From Eubacteriales bacterium (GTDB lineage: Bacteria > Bacillota > Clostridia > Lachnospirales > Lachnospiraceae): 64,000 nucleotides of DNA. The notes below the pieces were generated by a model. That model ran no database searches and was not told where the DNA came from. It worked only from the letters and a program-made list of their open reading frames with translations. The stretch spans positions 62,001 to 126,000 of the forward strand of contig JAUNDV010000003.1 in NCBI GenBank assembly GCA_030525875.1. Reading direction: 5' to 3'. The translations under genes were made by a program, and so were the position numbers. Shown here one piece after another: positions 18,350 through 27,558 of the stretch. Every line of letters begins with the position of its first letter. The stretch's first letter is position 1.

Positions 18350-18378
18350 CTAAAGGGCTGCTTTTGACAGCCCTTTAG
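18350..18378 (+). promoter_or_regulatory. Intercistronic hairpin livJ-livH
   Basis: The stem CTAAAGGGCTG / CAGCCCTTTAG (11 bp, 7-base loop) lies 32 bases after livJ and is not followed by a T-run. It may protect the livJ mRNA 3' end or only partly terminate, giving more binding protein than permease. Confidence 0.65.
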
Positions 18379-18442
18379 TGGTATTTTATGTAATGAAAAT
18401 TCATAAATAAAAGGAAACAGATACGAAGGAAAGGATAGGCAG

Positions 18443-19327
18443 ATGGCAAGTTTTTTTTCATATTTAATTAATGGAATCAGTCTTGGTTCTATATATGCTA
18501 TTATTGCTCTTGGTTATACCATGGTATATGGCATTGCGAAAATGCTTAATTTCGCACATGGAGATATCATAATGGTAGGAGGTTTTACAGTATTTATAGC
18601 CTGTTCGCAGATGGGGCTTCCTCCTATGGTAGGCGTACTTCTTTCAGTAGTAGTCTGTACCTTACTTGGAGTAACAATAGAAAGAATTGCATATAAGCCA
18701 CTTAGAGGAGCTTCTCCTTTGAGTGTTTTGATAACTGCTATAGGAGTAAGCTATTTTCTCCAGAATGCAGCGCTTATAATATTTGGGGCTGATACAAAGT
18801 CATTCAGATCTGTTATCAACATTCCTCCAGTTTCATTTATGAATGGACAGGTCAATATTTCAGGTGAAACAATGGTAACAATAGCCGCATGTATTGTGAT
18901 TATGATTACGCTTACCCTGTTCATAAATAAGACTAAGGCTGGGCAGGCCATGCTTGCGGTTTCAGAGGATAAGGGTGCAGCTACACTTATGGGTATCAAT
19001 GTCAATAAGACTATTGCTGTTACCTTTGCAATAGGTTCAGCTCTTGCAGCTATAGCAGGTGTTCTTTTATGTTCAGCATATCCTGTTCTTTCCTCAACAA
19101 CTGGTGCCATGCCTGGAATAAAGGCCTTTGTTGCAGCAGTTTTTGGAGGAATTGGTTCTATACCTGGAGCTATGATAGGTGGAATACTGCTTGGTGTTAT
19201 AGAGAATTTTGCCAAGGCGTATATCTCATCACAGCTTTCAGATGCTATAGTTTTTGGAGTATTGATTCTTGTTCTTTTGATTAAGCCTACAGGAATTATG
19301 GGCAAAGTTATTCAGGAAAAAGTATAA
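18443..19327 (+). CDS. livH: Branched-chain amino-acid ABC transporter permease LivH
   Basis: Inner-membrane permease of 294 residues with about eight membrane segments. The family pattern is clear: 'GSIYAIIALGYTMVYGI' and 'LNFAHGDIIMVGGF' in the N-terminal half, and 'GIKAFVAAVFGGIGSIPGA' (coupling-helix region) near 225. AAGGATAGGCAG lies before the ATG. It is 16 bases before livM and pairs with it to form the channel. Confidence 0.95.
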   Translation: MASFFSYLINGISLGSIYAIIALGYTMVYGIAKMLNFAHGDIIMVGGFTVFIACSQMGLPPMVGVLLSVVVCTLLGVTIERIAYKPLRGASPLSVLITAIGVSYFLQNAALIIFGADTKSFRSVINIPPVSFMNGQVNISGETMVTIAACIVIMITLTLFINKTKAGQAMLAVSEDKGAATLMGINVNKTIAVTFAIGSALAAIAGVLLCSAYPVLSSTTGAMPGIKAFVAAVFGGIGSIPGAMIGGILLGVIENFAKAYISSQLSDAIVFGVLILVLLIKPTGIMGKVIQEKV

Positions 19328-19342
19328 AGCAGGTGAAATACA

Positions 19343-20413
19343 ATGAAAAAAATGTCAAAAAAAAATAAAACAAATCTGATAACCTATGGCATGGTTTTGG
19401 TATTTTACCTTATTATGCAAGGTTTAATGATGAGTGGACATATGAGCTCACTTATGAAAGGACTTATGGTTCCACTTTGCTATTACATGATACTTGCGGT
19501 TTCTCTTAATATCGTAGTAGGAGCTTCAGGCGAGCTGTCACTTGGACATGCAGGATTTATGTGTATAGGCGCATTTACAGGTGCGATATTTGCAGTTACA
19601 GGAGGAAAGAATCTTCCACCTATGCTTGAGATAGTTATAGCTATAATATTGGGAGCTTTAGTTGCAGCAGTATTTGGATTCCTTATTGGAATTCCGGTTT
19701 TGAGGCTTAAGGGAGACTATCTTGCAATCGTTACACTTGCCTTTGGAGAAATAATAAAGAATGTTGTAAGTGCAGTTTTTGTAGGTCTGGACTCAGCAGG
19801 TTTTCATTTTTCTCTCAAGGACTCAATGAGCCTCAATCTGCTTGAAGGCGGAGAAGTTATAATAAATGGACCTCAGGGTATTACCGGACTTCCTAGAAAT
19901 GCCACTTTTACCATAGGAATAATACTTGTTTTCATAGCTTTGTTTATTTCCCTTAATCTGCTTAATTCAAGACATGGAAGAGCAATTATGGCAATAAGAG
20001 ATAACAGGATAGCAGCTGAATCAATAGGACTTTCAGTTTCTAAGTACAAGATGATGGCATTCGTGATTTCTGCTGCACTTGCAGGAGCTGCTGGAGTATT
20101 GTATTCACATAATCTTTCTACTATTCAGGCTACAAGTAAGAACTTTGGATATAACCAGTCTATCATGATACTTGTTTTTGTTGTTCTTGGTGGAATAGGC
20201 AATATCAGAGGTTCACTTATAGCGGCAGTTGTACTTACAATCCTTCCAGAAAAGCTCAGGTTCCTTTCGGATTACAGAATGCTTATATATGCAATAGTTC
20301 TTATTGCTATCATGCTTTTAAATTCAGCACCTAAGGCTGTTCAGTGGAGAAGCCAGATGCTTGATCGTTTACATGCAAAAAAGAAAGTAAAGGAGATAAG
20401 TAAAAATGAATAA
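19343..20413 (+). CDS. livM: Branched-chain amino-acid ABC transporter permease LivM
   Basis: Second permease subunit, 356 residues, about nine membrane segments. 'GASGELSLGHAGFMCIGA' and the coupling-region 'VLGGIGNIRGSLIAA' are typical of LivM. The C-terminal end is basic (KKKVKEISKNE). Its stop overlaps the livG start by 8 bases, and the livG ribosome site lies inside the livM coding end. Confidence 0.95.
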   Translation: MKKMSKKNKTNLITYGMVLVFYLIMQGLMMSGHMSSLMKGLMVPLCYYMILAVSLNIVVGASGELSLGHAGFMCIGAFTGAIFAVTGGKNLPPMLEIVIAIILGALVAAVFGFLIGIPVLRLKGDYLAIVTLAFGEIIKNVVSAVFVGLDSAGFHFSLKDSMSLNLLEGGEVIINGPQGITGLPRNATFTIGIILVFIALFISLNLLNSRHGRAIMAIRDNRIAAESIGLSVSKYKMMAFVISAALAGAAGVLYSHNLSTIQATSKNFGYNQSIMILVFVVLGGIGNIRGSLIAAVVLTILPEKLRFLSDYRMLIYAIVLIAIMLLNSAPKAVQWRSQMLDRLHAKKKVKEISKNE

Positions 20414-21176
20414 AAATGAAAATCTTCTTTCAGTAGAAAATTTAAGTATATCCTTTGGCGGACTTAAGGCTGTAGATAATTTTTCTATAAAAATTAAAAA
20501 GAATGAGCTTTATGGACTGATAGGACCTAATGGAGCTGGAAAAACAACAGTTTTTAACCTCTTAACAGGTGTTTATAAGCCAGACACTGGCTCCATCTTA
20601 CTTGATGGAACAGAGCTTACAGGAAAAAACACAAGAGAAATCAATCTTTCAGGAATAGCAAGAACTTTTCAGAACATCAGATTGTTTGATAAGCTTTCAG
20701 TGCTTGATAACGTAAAGGCAGGACTGCATGAACATCATAAATATGGCCTTTTAGACAGCATTTTCAGAACACCAAAGCTTAAAAGAACGGAAAATGAGAT
20801 GACAGAAAGAGCTCTTGAAATTCTTAAGGTTTTTGATCTTGATCAAGAGGCTTCATATATGGCATCACAGCTGCCTTATGGTAAGCAGCGTAAGCTTGAG
20901 ATTGCAAGAGCGATGGCGACAGAGCCAAAGCTTCTGCTTTTGGATGAACCGGCAGCAGGAATGAACCCTCAGGAAACAGCTGAGCTTATGGAAACTATAC
21001 GTTTTGTAAGGGATCATTTTGATATGACTATCCTTCTTATCGAACATGATATGAAGCTTGTAAGCGGTATATGTGAAGAGCTTACAGTGCTTAATTTTGG
21101 ACATGTACTTTGTCAGGGTGAAACAAAGCAGGTTCTTAATGATCCTGAGGTTATTAAGGCGTATTTGGGAGAGTAA
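20406..21176 (+). CDS. livG: Branched-chain amino-acid ABC transporter ATPase LivG
   Basis: 256-residue ATP-binding subunit: Walker A GPNGAGKTT near 37-45, Walker B LLLLDEPAAGMNP, H-loop 'LLIEHDM'. The signature segment reads 'LPYGKQRKLEIARAMA', where LPYGKQ replaces LSGGQ; this is usual for LivG. The LivG-specific helical insert is present ('EHHKYGLLDSIFRTPKL'). AAGGAG lies 9 bases before the ATG, inside livM. Confidence 0.95.
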   Translation: MNKNENLLSVENLSISFGGLKAVDNFSIKIKKNELYGLIGPNGAGKTTVFNLLTGVYKPDTGSILLDGTELTGKNTREINLSGIARTFQNIRLFDKLSVLDNVKAGLHEHHKYGLLDSIFRTPKLKRTENEMTERALEILKVFDLDQEASYMASQLPYGKQRKLEIARAMATEPKLLLLDEPAAGMNPQETAELMETIRFVRDHFDMTILLIEHDMKLVSGICEELTVLNFGHVLCQGETKQVLNDPEVIKAYLGE

Positions 21177-21186
21177 GGAGGCTGTT

Positions 21187-21900
21187 ATGGAAAAAATATT
21201 AGAAGTAGAAGAACTTAATGTCTTTTATGGTGTAATCCATGCTATCAAGGATCTCTCATTTTATGTAGGAAAGGGAGAGATTGTGACCCTGATCGGCGCT
21301 AATGGAGCTGGCAAGACAACAACACTTCAAACAGTAACTGGACTTATTCCAGCCAAAAGTGGAAGTGTTAAGTATGATGGAAAAAACATTACAAAGGTTC
21401 CAGGACACAAGCTTGTTTCTGAAGGAATAGCTCATGTACCAGAGGGAAGAAGAATTTTTGCAGATCTCACAGTATATCAGAATCTCATGCTTGGAGCATA
21501 TACAAGAAAAGATAAAAATGAGATAGCAGCTAATCTGGAAATGATATATAAGAGATTTCCTCGTCTTGCTGAACGTAAGGAGCAGAGGGCAGGAACTCTT
21601 TCAGGAGGAGAGCAGCAGATGCTTGCCATGGGAAGAGCACTTATGTCAAATCCAAAGATGATCCTTTTAGATGAGCCTTCCATGGGTCTTTCTCCTATTT
21701 ATGTAAATGAAATATTTGACATCATAAAAAAGATAAATGAAGATGGGGTTACAGTACTGCTTGTTGAGCAGAATGCAAACAAGGCTTTATCTATAGCTGA
21801 TAGAGCATATGTACTGGAAACAGGAAAAATTGTTCTTGAAGGAAAGGCGTCAGAGCTTATGGAAAATCCACAGGTTAAGGCAGCATATCTTTCCGAATAA
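21187..21900 (+). CDS. livF: Branched-chain amino-acid ABC transporter ATPase LivF
   Basis: 237-residue ATP-binding subunit. Start at 21187 follows GGAGGCTGTT; a longer frame overlapping livG has no ribosome site. Walker A GANGAGKTT near 37, 'HVPEGRRIFADLTV' typical of LivF, signature LSGGEQQ, Walker B ILLDEPSMGLSP, and 'LLVEQNANKALSIADRAYV' with the Gln that often replaces His in this family. It ends the operon just before a terminator. Confidence 0.95.
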   Translation: MEKILEVEELNVFYGVIHAIKDLSFYVGKGEIVTLIGANGAGKTTTLQTVTGLIPAKSGSVKYDGKNITKVPGHKLVSEGIAHVPEGRRIFADLTVYQNLMLGAYTRKDKNEIAANLEMIYKRFPRLAERKEQRAGTLSGGEQQMLAMGRALMSNPKMILLDEPSMGLSPIYVNEIFDIIKKINEDGVTVLLVEQNANKALSIADRAYVLETGKIVLEGKASELMENPQVKAAYLSE

Positions 21901-21906
21901 AATAAA

Positions 21907-21959
21907 AAATCTCCTTTTAGTCAGGTAACCTAGGTTTTCCTGCTAAGAGGAGTTTTTTT
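21907..21959 (+). terminator. Terminator after livF
   Basis: A long imperfect hairpin whose outer arms are ATCTCCTTTTAG and CTAAGAGGAGTT, with an inner CAGG/CCTG pairing, ends in seven T residues 50 bases after the livF stop. The rest of 21960-22189 is very AT-rich with several TATAAT-like boxes that probably include the promoter of the next gene; I could not choose one. Confidence 0.75.
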
Positions 21960-22189
21960 GTTATACTTTAATACCACAGCCTAATAATGAAAACTTTGTG
22001 TATTATCTACTTTGTTCTTTATTATTTAATTGTTTTATTATATAATATTCATAAATATAATGTATAATAAATATAAATATATATAGAAAATCTACAAAAA
22101 AATGCATGATGTACAAAATTATATAATTGTGAACTTTGTTGTATATTTTGAAAATTCATAAGCTTGAAGACAAGGAAGGAGGCTGTGCT

Positions 22190-23797
22190 ATGAAATTAAC
22201 ATTTATAGGAGCATGCCATGAAGTAACTGGTTCTATGCATCTTTTGGAGACAAAGGATACAAAGATACTCATTGACTGTGGTATGGAACAGGGAGGAAAT
22301 GTATACGAAAATGCTGAGCTGCCTGTTGCATTTAACCAGATAGACTATTTATTGCTTACCCATGCCCATATTGATCATGCAGGCATGATACCTTATGCAT
22401 ACAAAAATGGCTTTAATGGCACGGTTATTACTACTAATGCATCAATGGATCTTGACAGTATTATGCTTTTGGATAGCGCTCACATACAGGAGCAGGAGGC
22501 AGAATGGCAGAATAGAAAGGGAAAAAGATCAGGAAAGGGGTTGGTAGAGCCGGCATATACAGTAGAAGAAGCCAAACAGGTCATTAAGCAGTTTAAATCC
22601 ATACCTTACCACCGTCTTACAGAGCTCAGTGATACTGTGTCCATACAGCTTATTGATGCAGGACATCTGTTGGGCTCTGCCAGTATAGAAATCTATATCA
22701 AAGAGGATGGTATTGAAAAGAAAATAGTATTTTCAGGCGATATAGGTAATTTCTCAAAGCCTCTTATAAGAGATCCTGAGTATATAACAGATGCTGACTA
22801 TGTAGTAATGGAGTCTACCTATGGAGACAGGTTGCACGACAGAGGTTTAAATCATATTGCGGAGCTTGCAGATATTATACAGAGAACCTTGGACAGGAAT
22901 GGAAATGTTGTTATTCCTGCATTTGCAGTAGGAAGAACTCAGGAAATACTTTATATGATAAGACATATCAAAGCAGAGGGACTTGTAAAAGGACATGAGG
23001 GTTTCCCTGTATATGTTGACAGTCCGCTGGCTGTGCAGGCTACCTCTGTTTTCAAGGAAAATCTGTTGGAATGTTATGATGAGGAAACAAAGGAGCTGGT
23101 TATGAATGGAATAAATCCAATCCAGTTTCCTGAGCTTAAACTGAGTCTTACTGCAGATGATTCAAAGGCAATTAATTTTGATACAACTCCAAAGATAATT
23201 ATTTCTGCATCAGGAATGTGCGATGCAGGAAGAATAAGACATCATCTTAAGCATAATCTCTGGAGACCAGAATGTTCGATTGTTTTTGCTGGATATCAGG
23301 CCGAAGGAACGCTTGGACGTATCTTGCAGGATGGAGCTGACAGCGTAAGACTATTTGGTGAAGAGATAAATGTAAGAGCTCACATTGAAACTATGGGAGG
23401 AATGAGTTCACATGCAGATAGAAATGGACTTATGACCTGGATTTCAGCATATAAAGATGCTCCGTCCAAAGTATTTTTAGTTCATGGAGAGCATAGCTCA
23501 ATGGAAAGTTTTGCACAGCTAATAAGGGATAAGCTTGGATTTGAGGTTGAATGTCCTTACAGTGGAAGTGAATTTGATCTTGCGAAGGCTGAATTTATTT
23601 ACAGAGCAGAGCCAGTATTTATACATAAGGAAAGAGAAATTTCCGTTAGAAATAATGCTATCTATGATGAGCTTCTTGAAACCGGAAGCCGTATCAATGA
23701 GCTTATTGCTTCATATAAGGTTGGATGCAACAAGGATATCAAATCCCTTACAAAGGCTCTTAATGAACTTGTAGAAAAGTGGAAAATGGAAGAATAA
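22190..23797 (+). CDS. MBL-fold beta-CASP hydrolase (YSH1/CPSF-like, putative RNase)
   Basis: 535 residues. The metallo-beta-lactamase half has the metal ligands HAHIDHAG (near 57-64), 'DAGHLLGSAS' and 'FSGDIGN', and the beta-CASP insert begins near 'STYGDRLH'; late motifs 'SASGMCDAGRIRHH' and 'FLVHGEHSSM' carry the C-terminal histidines. This is the COG1236 type, relatives of RNA 3'-processing nucleases; a C-terminal ~90-residue helical tail is extra. A ribosome site AAGGAAGGAGG fixes the start. It stands alone between two terminators. Nuclease activity is inferred from family; DNA-processing members exist. Confidence 0.9.
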   Translation: MKLTFIGACHEVTGSMHLLETKDTKILIDCGMEQGGNVYENAELPVAFNQIDYLLLTHAHIDHAGMIPYAYKNGFNGTVITTNASMDLDSIMLLDSAHIQEQEAEWQNRKGKRSGKGLVEPAYTVEEAKQVIKQFKSIPYHRLTELSDTVSIQLIDAGHLLGSASIEIYIKEDGIEKKIVFSGDIGNFSKPLIRDPEYITDADYVVMESTYGDRLHDRGLNHIAELADIIQRTLDRNGNVVIPAFAVGRTQEILYMIRHIKAEGLVKGHEGFPVYVDSPLAVQATSVFKENLLECYDEETKELVMNGINPIQFPELKLSLTADDSKAINFDTTPKIIISASGMCDAGRIRHHLKHNLWRPECSIVFAGYQAEGTLGRILQDGADSVRLFGEEINVRAHIETMGGMSSHADRNGLMTWISAYKDAPSKVFLVHGEHSSMESFAQLIRDKLGFEVECPYSGSEFDLAKAEFIYRAEPVFIHKEREISVRNNAIYDELLETGSRINELIASYKVGCNKDIKSLTKALNELVEKWKMEE

Positions 23798-23823
23798 AAG
23801 TATTTGACGACTAATTTGAAGAT

Positions 23824-23851
23824 GTCCCCGTCATTGACGGGGATATTATTT
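23824..23851 (+). terminator. Terminator after beta-CASP hydrolase
   Basis: TCCCCGTCA / TGACGGGGA, a 9-bp stem with a minimal loop, followed by TATTATTTTT, 26 bases after the stop codon. Confidence 0.8.
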
Positions 23852-23898
23852 TTAGTTTATGATAATAGAAAATATTTATTATAGAGGAGTCAAATAAA

Positions 23899-24381
23899 TT
23901 GGGAGTTGTAAGTATTTTCACTGATGGAGCTGCAAAGGGAAATCCAGATGGACCTGGAGGATATGGAGTTGTGCTTCAGTATACAGATAATAAAGGTGTT
24001 CTACATGAGAGAGAACTCTCACAGGGCTACGTACAGACAACAAATAACCGCATGGAGCTTATGGCAGCTATAGCAGGACTTGAAGCACTTAACAGACCAT
24101 GTATGATAGATCTTTATAGTGATTCCAAATATCTGACAGATGCCTTTAATCAGCATTGGATAGATAACTGGGTTAAAAATGACTGGAAGAGAGGGAAGTC
24201 TGGACCAGTTAAGAATATAGATCTTTGGAAAAGACTGCTTGATGCAATGCAGACGCATAAGGTCAACTTTATTTGGGTTAAAGGCCATAATGGTCATCCG
24301 GAAAATGAAAGATGTGATAAAATGGCTGTTAAGGCAGCTATGAGTGGAAATCTTATTGTAGATGAAGGTTTTCAGCTTTAA
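23899..24381 (+). CDS. rnhA: Ribonuclease HI
   Basis: Cleaves the RNA strand of RNA-DNA hybrids. The 160-residue protein carries the DEDD metal-binding set: Asp in 'FTDGAAKGNPDGPGG', Glu in 'NNRMELMAAI', Asp in 'LYSDSKYL', and Asp in 'NERCDKMAV', plus 'WVKGHNGHPENE' with the conserved His. The start is TTG at 23899, with GAGGAG 9 bases upstream and no better ATG. It has no hybrid-binding N-terminal domain. Confidence 0.93.
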   Translation: MGVVSIFTDGAAKGNPDGPGGYGVVLQYTDNKGVLHERELSQGYVQTTNNRMELMAAIAGLEALNRPCMIDLYSDSKYLTDAFNQHWIDNWVKNDWKRGKSGPVKNIDLWKRLLDAMQTHKVNFIWVKGHNGHPENERCDKMAVKAAMSGNLIVDEGFQL

Positions 24382-24385
24382 AAAC

Positions 24386-24414
24386 TTGAAATACTTGCAG
24401 TATTATAGTATAAA
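24386..24414 (+). promoter_or_regulatory. Promoter of alaS
   Basis: TTGAAA (24386-24391), 17-base spacer, TATAAA (24409-24414), 64 bases before the alaS ATG. The gap is too short for a T-box leader and no specifier stem is visible. Confidence 0.65.
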
Positions 24415-24477
24415 ATAAGATTAGTGTTAATTTATATATAAATAGATTATCAATATATTTTGAAAAGGGGAAAGAAC

Positions 24478-27123
24478 ATGCAGGTCAGAGGAGTAAATGA
24501 ACTGAGAAGAATGTTTCTTGATTATTTTGAGAGAAACGGTCATCTTAAGATGAAATCTTTTTCATTGGTTCCACATAACGATAATTCATTATTGCTTATC
24601 AATTCAGGAATGGCACCTTTAAAGCCATATTTTACAGGACAGGAGATACCTCCAAGAAGGAGAGTTACTACCTGTCAGAAATGTATCCGTACAGGAGATA
24701 TTGAAAATGTAGGAAAGACAGCAAGACATGGTACATTCTTTGAAATGCTTGGAAACTTCTCTTTTGGAGATTACTTTAAGCATGAGGCTATTCCATTTGC
24801 ATGGGATTTCCTTACAAAGGAAGTAGGGCTTGATCCTGACAGATTATATCCATCTGTATATGTAGATGATCAGGAGTCATTTGATATATGGGTAAATGAG
24901 ATGCATATCGATCCATCAAGAATCTTCAAGTTTGGTAAGGAAGATAACTTCTGGGAGCATGGAGAGGGACCTTGTGGACCATGTACAGAGATATATTATG
25001 ACAGAGGTGAGAAATACGGATGTCATAAGCCAGACTGTACAGTAGGCTGTGAATGCGACAGATATGTAGAAGTATGGAATGTTGTATTTTCACAGTTTGA
25101 CAATGATGGCAAGGGTAATTATACAGACCTTATACAGAAGAACATAGATACAGGCATGGGTCTTGAGAGACTTGCCATGGTTGTTCAGGATGAAGAGTCT
25201 ATCTATACCGTAGATACAAACAGAGCTCTTCTTGAGGCAGTTTGTAAGCTTGCTGGAATAAACTACCATGACGACAGAGATAAAGATATTTCTTTAAGAA
25301 TAGTAACTGACCATACAAAGTCATGCACCTTCATGATTTCTGACGGCATTATGCCATCAAATGAGGGAAGAGGCTATGTTTTAAGACGTCTTATCAGAAG
25401 AGCTGTAAGACACGGAAGAAAACTTGGCATTAACCATAACTTCATGAAGGATATGGCTAAGAATGTTATTGATCATAATAAAGATGGATATCCTGAGCTT
25501 AGTGAGAAAGAAGCTATGATCTTAAAGGTTCTTAGTGAGGAAGAAGAAAAGTTCAACAAGACTATCGATCAGGGTATGAACATACTCAATGAGCAGATAG
25601 AAAAGCTCAATGCAAACGGAGAGAAGGTTCTTTCAGGAGAAGATGCATTCAAGCTTTATGATACTTATGGATTCCCATATGATCTTACTGTGGAACTCCT
25701 CAATGAGCAGGGACTTGATGCTTGCAAGGAAGGTTTTGATGCATGTATGCTTCGCCAGAAGGAGCAGGCCAGAGCTGCACGTAAGCATTCAAATTACATG
25801 GGTGCAGATGCTACAGTTTATGATGAAATCGACCCACATATCACTTCAGAATTTACAGGTTATGATAAATTTGAGGATATGGGAAAAGTGCTTGTGCTTA
25901 CAACAGAGGATTCAATAGTTGAAGCTCTTAGTGAAGGAGACAAGGGAACTATTATAACAGATAAGACTCCGTTCTATGCTACAATGGGCGGACAGCAGGG
26001 GGATTCAGGAGTTATAACGGCTGGCAACTTTGAATTTGAAGTATCAGAGGCTATCAACCTTAAGGGTGGCAGAATAGGACATGTTGGTATCGTTAAGTCT
26101 GGCATGATAAATAATGGTGAAGAGGTTAAGCTTAGCATAAATGCTGCTCAGAGAAATGCAACAGCAAAGGATCATTCAGCAACACATCTTCTTCAGAAGG
26201 CTTTGAGAACAGTACTTGGAGAGCATGTTGAGCAGGCTGGAGCATTCTATGACAAGAACAGACTTCGTTTTGATTTTACTCACTTCCAGGCAGTTACAAA
26301 GGATGAGATAGCAAAGATCGAGAAACTTGTAAACGATGCTATTAAGGCTGATTATCCGGTTGTTACAGAGATCATGAGTCTTGAGGATGCAAAGAAGAGC
26401 GGAGCTATGGCTCTTTTTGGAGAGAAGTACGGAGATACAGTAAGAGTTGTCCGTATGGGTGACTTTTCTACAGAGCTCTGTGGTGGAACACATGTATCAC
26501 ACACAGGAGCCATTGGATCCTTCAAGATTGTAAGTGAGGCAGGAATTGCAGCAGGAGTAAGACGTATTGAAGCTCTTACAGGCGATAATCTTATAAATCA
26601 TTATCAGGAAGAAGAGAATCTTCTTAACAATGCAGCTATGTTATTAAAGTCTTCACAGGCTGATGTTTGCACAAAGATAGAAAGTCTTCTTGATGAGCTT
26701 AAGAAGCTTAAATCTGAAAATGAAAAGCTTAAAGCTAAGGCTGCAAGTGAATCTGTAGGCAATTCAGCTGAAAAGGCTATCTTAGTAAATGGAGTAAAGG
26801 TTCTTTGTATCAAGGCAGAGGCAGAGGATGCAAATGCACTTAGAACATTAGGAGACAGCCTTAAGGATCAGCTTGGAACAGAATCAGTAATTGTTCTTGC
26901 GACAGACAATGGAGGAAAGGTTAGTCTTATGGCTACAGCTACTGATGCAGCAGTTAAGAAGGGTATATCAGCCGGAATAATTATAAAGGAAAGTGCTGCA
27001 CTTATAGGTGGTAAGGGCGGCGGACGTCCAAATATGGCTCAGGCTGGCGGTACTGATGCAAGTGGAATTGAGTCAGCTCTTAATAAGGCTGAGGAAATCA
27101 TTAGAAAGCAGCTTGGAGAATAA
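24478..27123 (+). CDS. alaS: Alanyl-tRNA synthetase
   Basis: 881-residue class II synthetase charging tRNA-Ala. The catalytic core is near 1-240 ('GTFFEMLGNFSFGDYFK', 'TGMGLERLAMV'), then the tRNA-binding domain; the editing domain has metal ligands HSATHLLQK and 'ELCGGTHV'; a coiled segment and the C-terminal C-Ala/DHHA1 domain end with 'GGKGGGRPNMAQAGG'. AAGGGGAAAG places the start at ATG 24478; the TTG 18 bases earlier is inside the ribosome site. Single gene with its own promoter. Confidence 0.97.
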   Translation: MQVRGVNELRRMFLDYFERNGHLKMKSFSLVPHNDNSLLLINSGMAPLKPYFTGQEIPPRRRVTTCQKCIRTGDIENVGKTARHGTFFEMLGNFSFGDYFKHEAIPFAWDFLTKEVGLDPDRLYPSVYVDDQESFDIWVNEMHIDPSRIFKFGKEDNFWEHGEGPCGPCTEIYYDRGEKYGCHKPDCTVGCECDRYVEVWNVVFSQFDNDGKGNYTDLIQKNIDTGMGLERLAMVVQDEESIYTVDTNRALLEAVCKLAGINYHDDRDKDISLRIVTDHTKSCTFMISDGIMPSNEGRGYVLRRLIRRAVRHGRKLGINHNFMKDMAKNVIDHNKDGYPELSEKEAMILKVLSEEEEKFNKTIDQGMNILNEQIEKLNANGEKVLSGEDAFKLYDTYGFPYDLTVELLNEQGLDACKEGFDACMLRQKEQARAARKHSNYMGADATVYDEIDPHITSEFTGYDKFEDMGKVLVLTTEDSIVEALSEGDKGTIITDKTPFYATMGGQQGDSGVITAGNFEFEVSEAINLKGGRIGHVGIVKSGMINNGEEVKLSINAAQRNATAKDHSATHLLQKALRTVLGEHVEQAGAFYDKNRLRFDFTHFQAVTKDEIAKIEKLVNDAIKADYPVVTEIMSLEDAKKSGAMALFGEKYGDTVRVVRMGDFSTELCGGTHVSHTGAIGSFKIVSEAGIAAGVRRIEALTGDNLINHYQEEENLLNNAAMLLKSSQADVCTKIESLLDELKKLKSENEKLKAKAASESVGNSAEKAILVNGVKVLCIKAEAEDANALRTLGDSLKDQLGTESVIVLATDNGGKVSLMATATDAAVKKGISAGIIIKESAALIGGKGGGRPNMAQAGGTDASGIESALNKAEEIIRKQLGE

Positions 27124-27179
27124 CTTTCCATATAAAATAAAAAAATATTAAAAATAATAATATTTCTTTTATAAATCCC

Positions 27180-27208
27180 TTGCAATAAGGGATAAAATAT
27201 GCTATATT
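27180..27208 (+). promoter_or_regulatory. Promoter of rpsU
   Basis: TTGCAA (27180-27185), 17-base spacer, TATATT (27203-27208). Transcription would begin near 27215, right at the first hairpin of the leader. A TTGACA at 27211-27216 has no good -10 at 17 bases. Confidence 0.7.
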
Positions 27209-27213
27209 TTTTG

Positions 27214-27282
27214 ACAGTGCAATTCAACCCCGCACTGTGTTGCATGTAAATTATTTACAGAAATCTTGCAACTGGAGGGAGG
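27214..27282 (+). promoter_or_regulatory. Structured 5' leader of rpsU
   Basis: Hairpin 1: ACAGTGC / GCACTGT (27214-27220 with 27232-27238). Directly after it, a nested structure: outer stem GTTGCA / TGCAAC (27239-27244 with 27267-27272) enclosing inner stem TGTAAA / TTTACA (27245-27250 with 27254-27259). The ribosome site GGAGGGAGG starts two bases after the outer stem. The layout fits a regulated or autoregulated ribosomal-protein leader; no specific class is recognised. Confidence 0.55.
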
Positions 27283-27292
27283 TCAGGGGTCT

Positions 27293-27469
27293 TTGTCAAA
27301 CGTAATCGTTAAAGAGAACGAGTCACTTGATTCAGCTCTTCGCAGATTTAAGAGAAACTGTGCTAAGGCAGGAATTCAGCAGGAGATTCGTAAGAGAGAG
27401 CATTACGAGAAGCCAAGCGTAAGACGTAAGAAAAAGTCTGAAGCAGCTAGAAAGCGTAAGTACAACTAA
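27293..27469 (+). CDS. rpsU: 30S ribosomal protein S21
   Basis: 58 residues, the expected length, beginning with TTG read as Met-Ser-Asn-Val-Ile-Val. The typical '[13 protein letters not shown]' and a very basic C-terminal half ('[15 protein letters not shown]') are present. Start chosen from family length and GGAGGGAGG about 10 bases upstream; the frame stays open 9 codons further but that part lies in the leader hairpins. S21 binds near the 3' end of 16S rRNA and helps initiation. A single-gene unit with its own promoter, structured leader and terminator. Confidence 0.95.
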   Translation: MSNVIVKENESLDSALRRFKRNCAKAGIQQEIRKREHYEKPSVRRKKKSEAARKRKYN

Positions 27470-27475
27470 TAATTG

Positions 27476-27510
27476 GTAGCCCTAATTCCTTCGGGATTAG
27501 GGCTACTTTA
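27476..27510 (+). terminator. Terminator after rpsU
   Basis: Strong hairpin GTAGCCCTAA...TTAGGGCTAC with an inner TCC/GGA pairing, one unpaired base and a TTCG loop; the T-tail is weak (CTTTATTAT). Confidence 0.75.
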
Positions 27511-27558
27511 TTATGAAGTAAAGCAGATGGCTTATATACGATAAAAAGGAGATTTGTT

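Noticed and set aside
18751..19305. 184-codon minus-strand frame within livH
   Set aside because: Antisense to a conserved permease and without ribosome site.
24382..24477. T-box riboswitch upstream of alaS
   Set aside because: Only 96 bases, filled by a promoter and a ribosome site; no T-box sequence or specifier stem.
27266..27292. N-terminal extension of S21 starting at TTG 27266
   Set aside because: Would make S21 nine residues longer than usual and would overlap the leader hairpin and the ribosome site.
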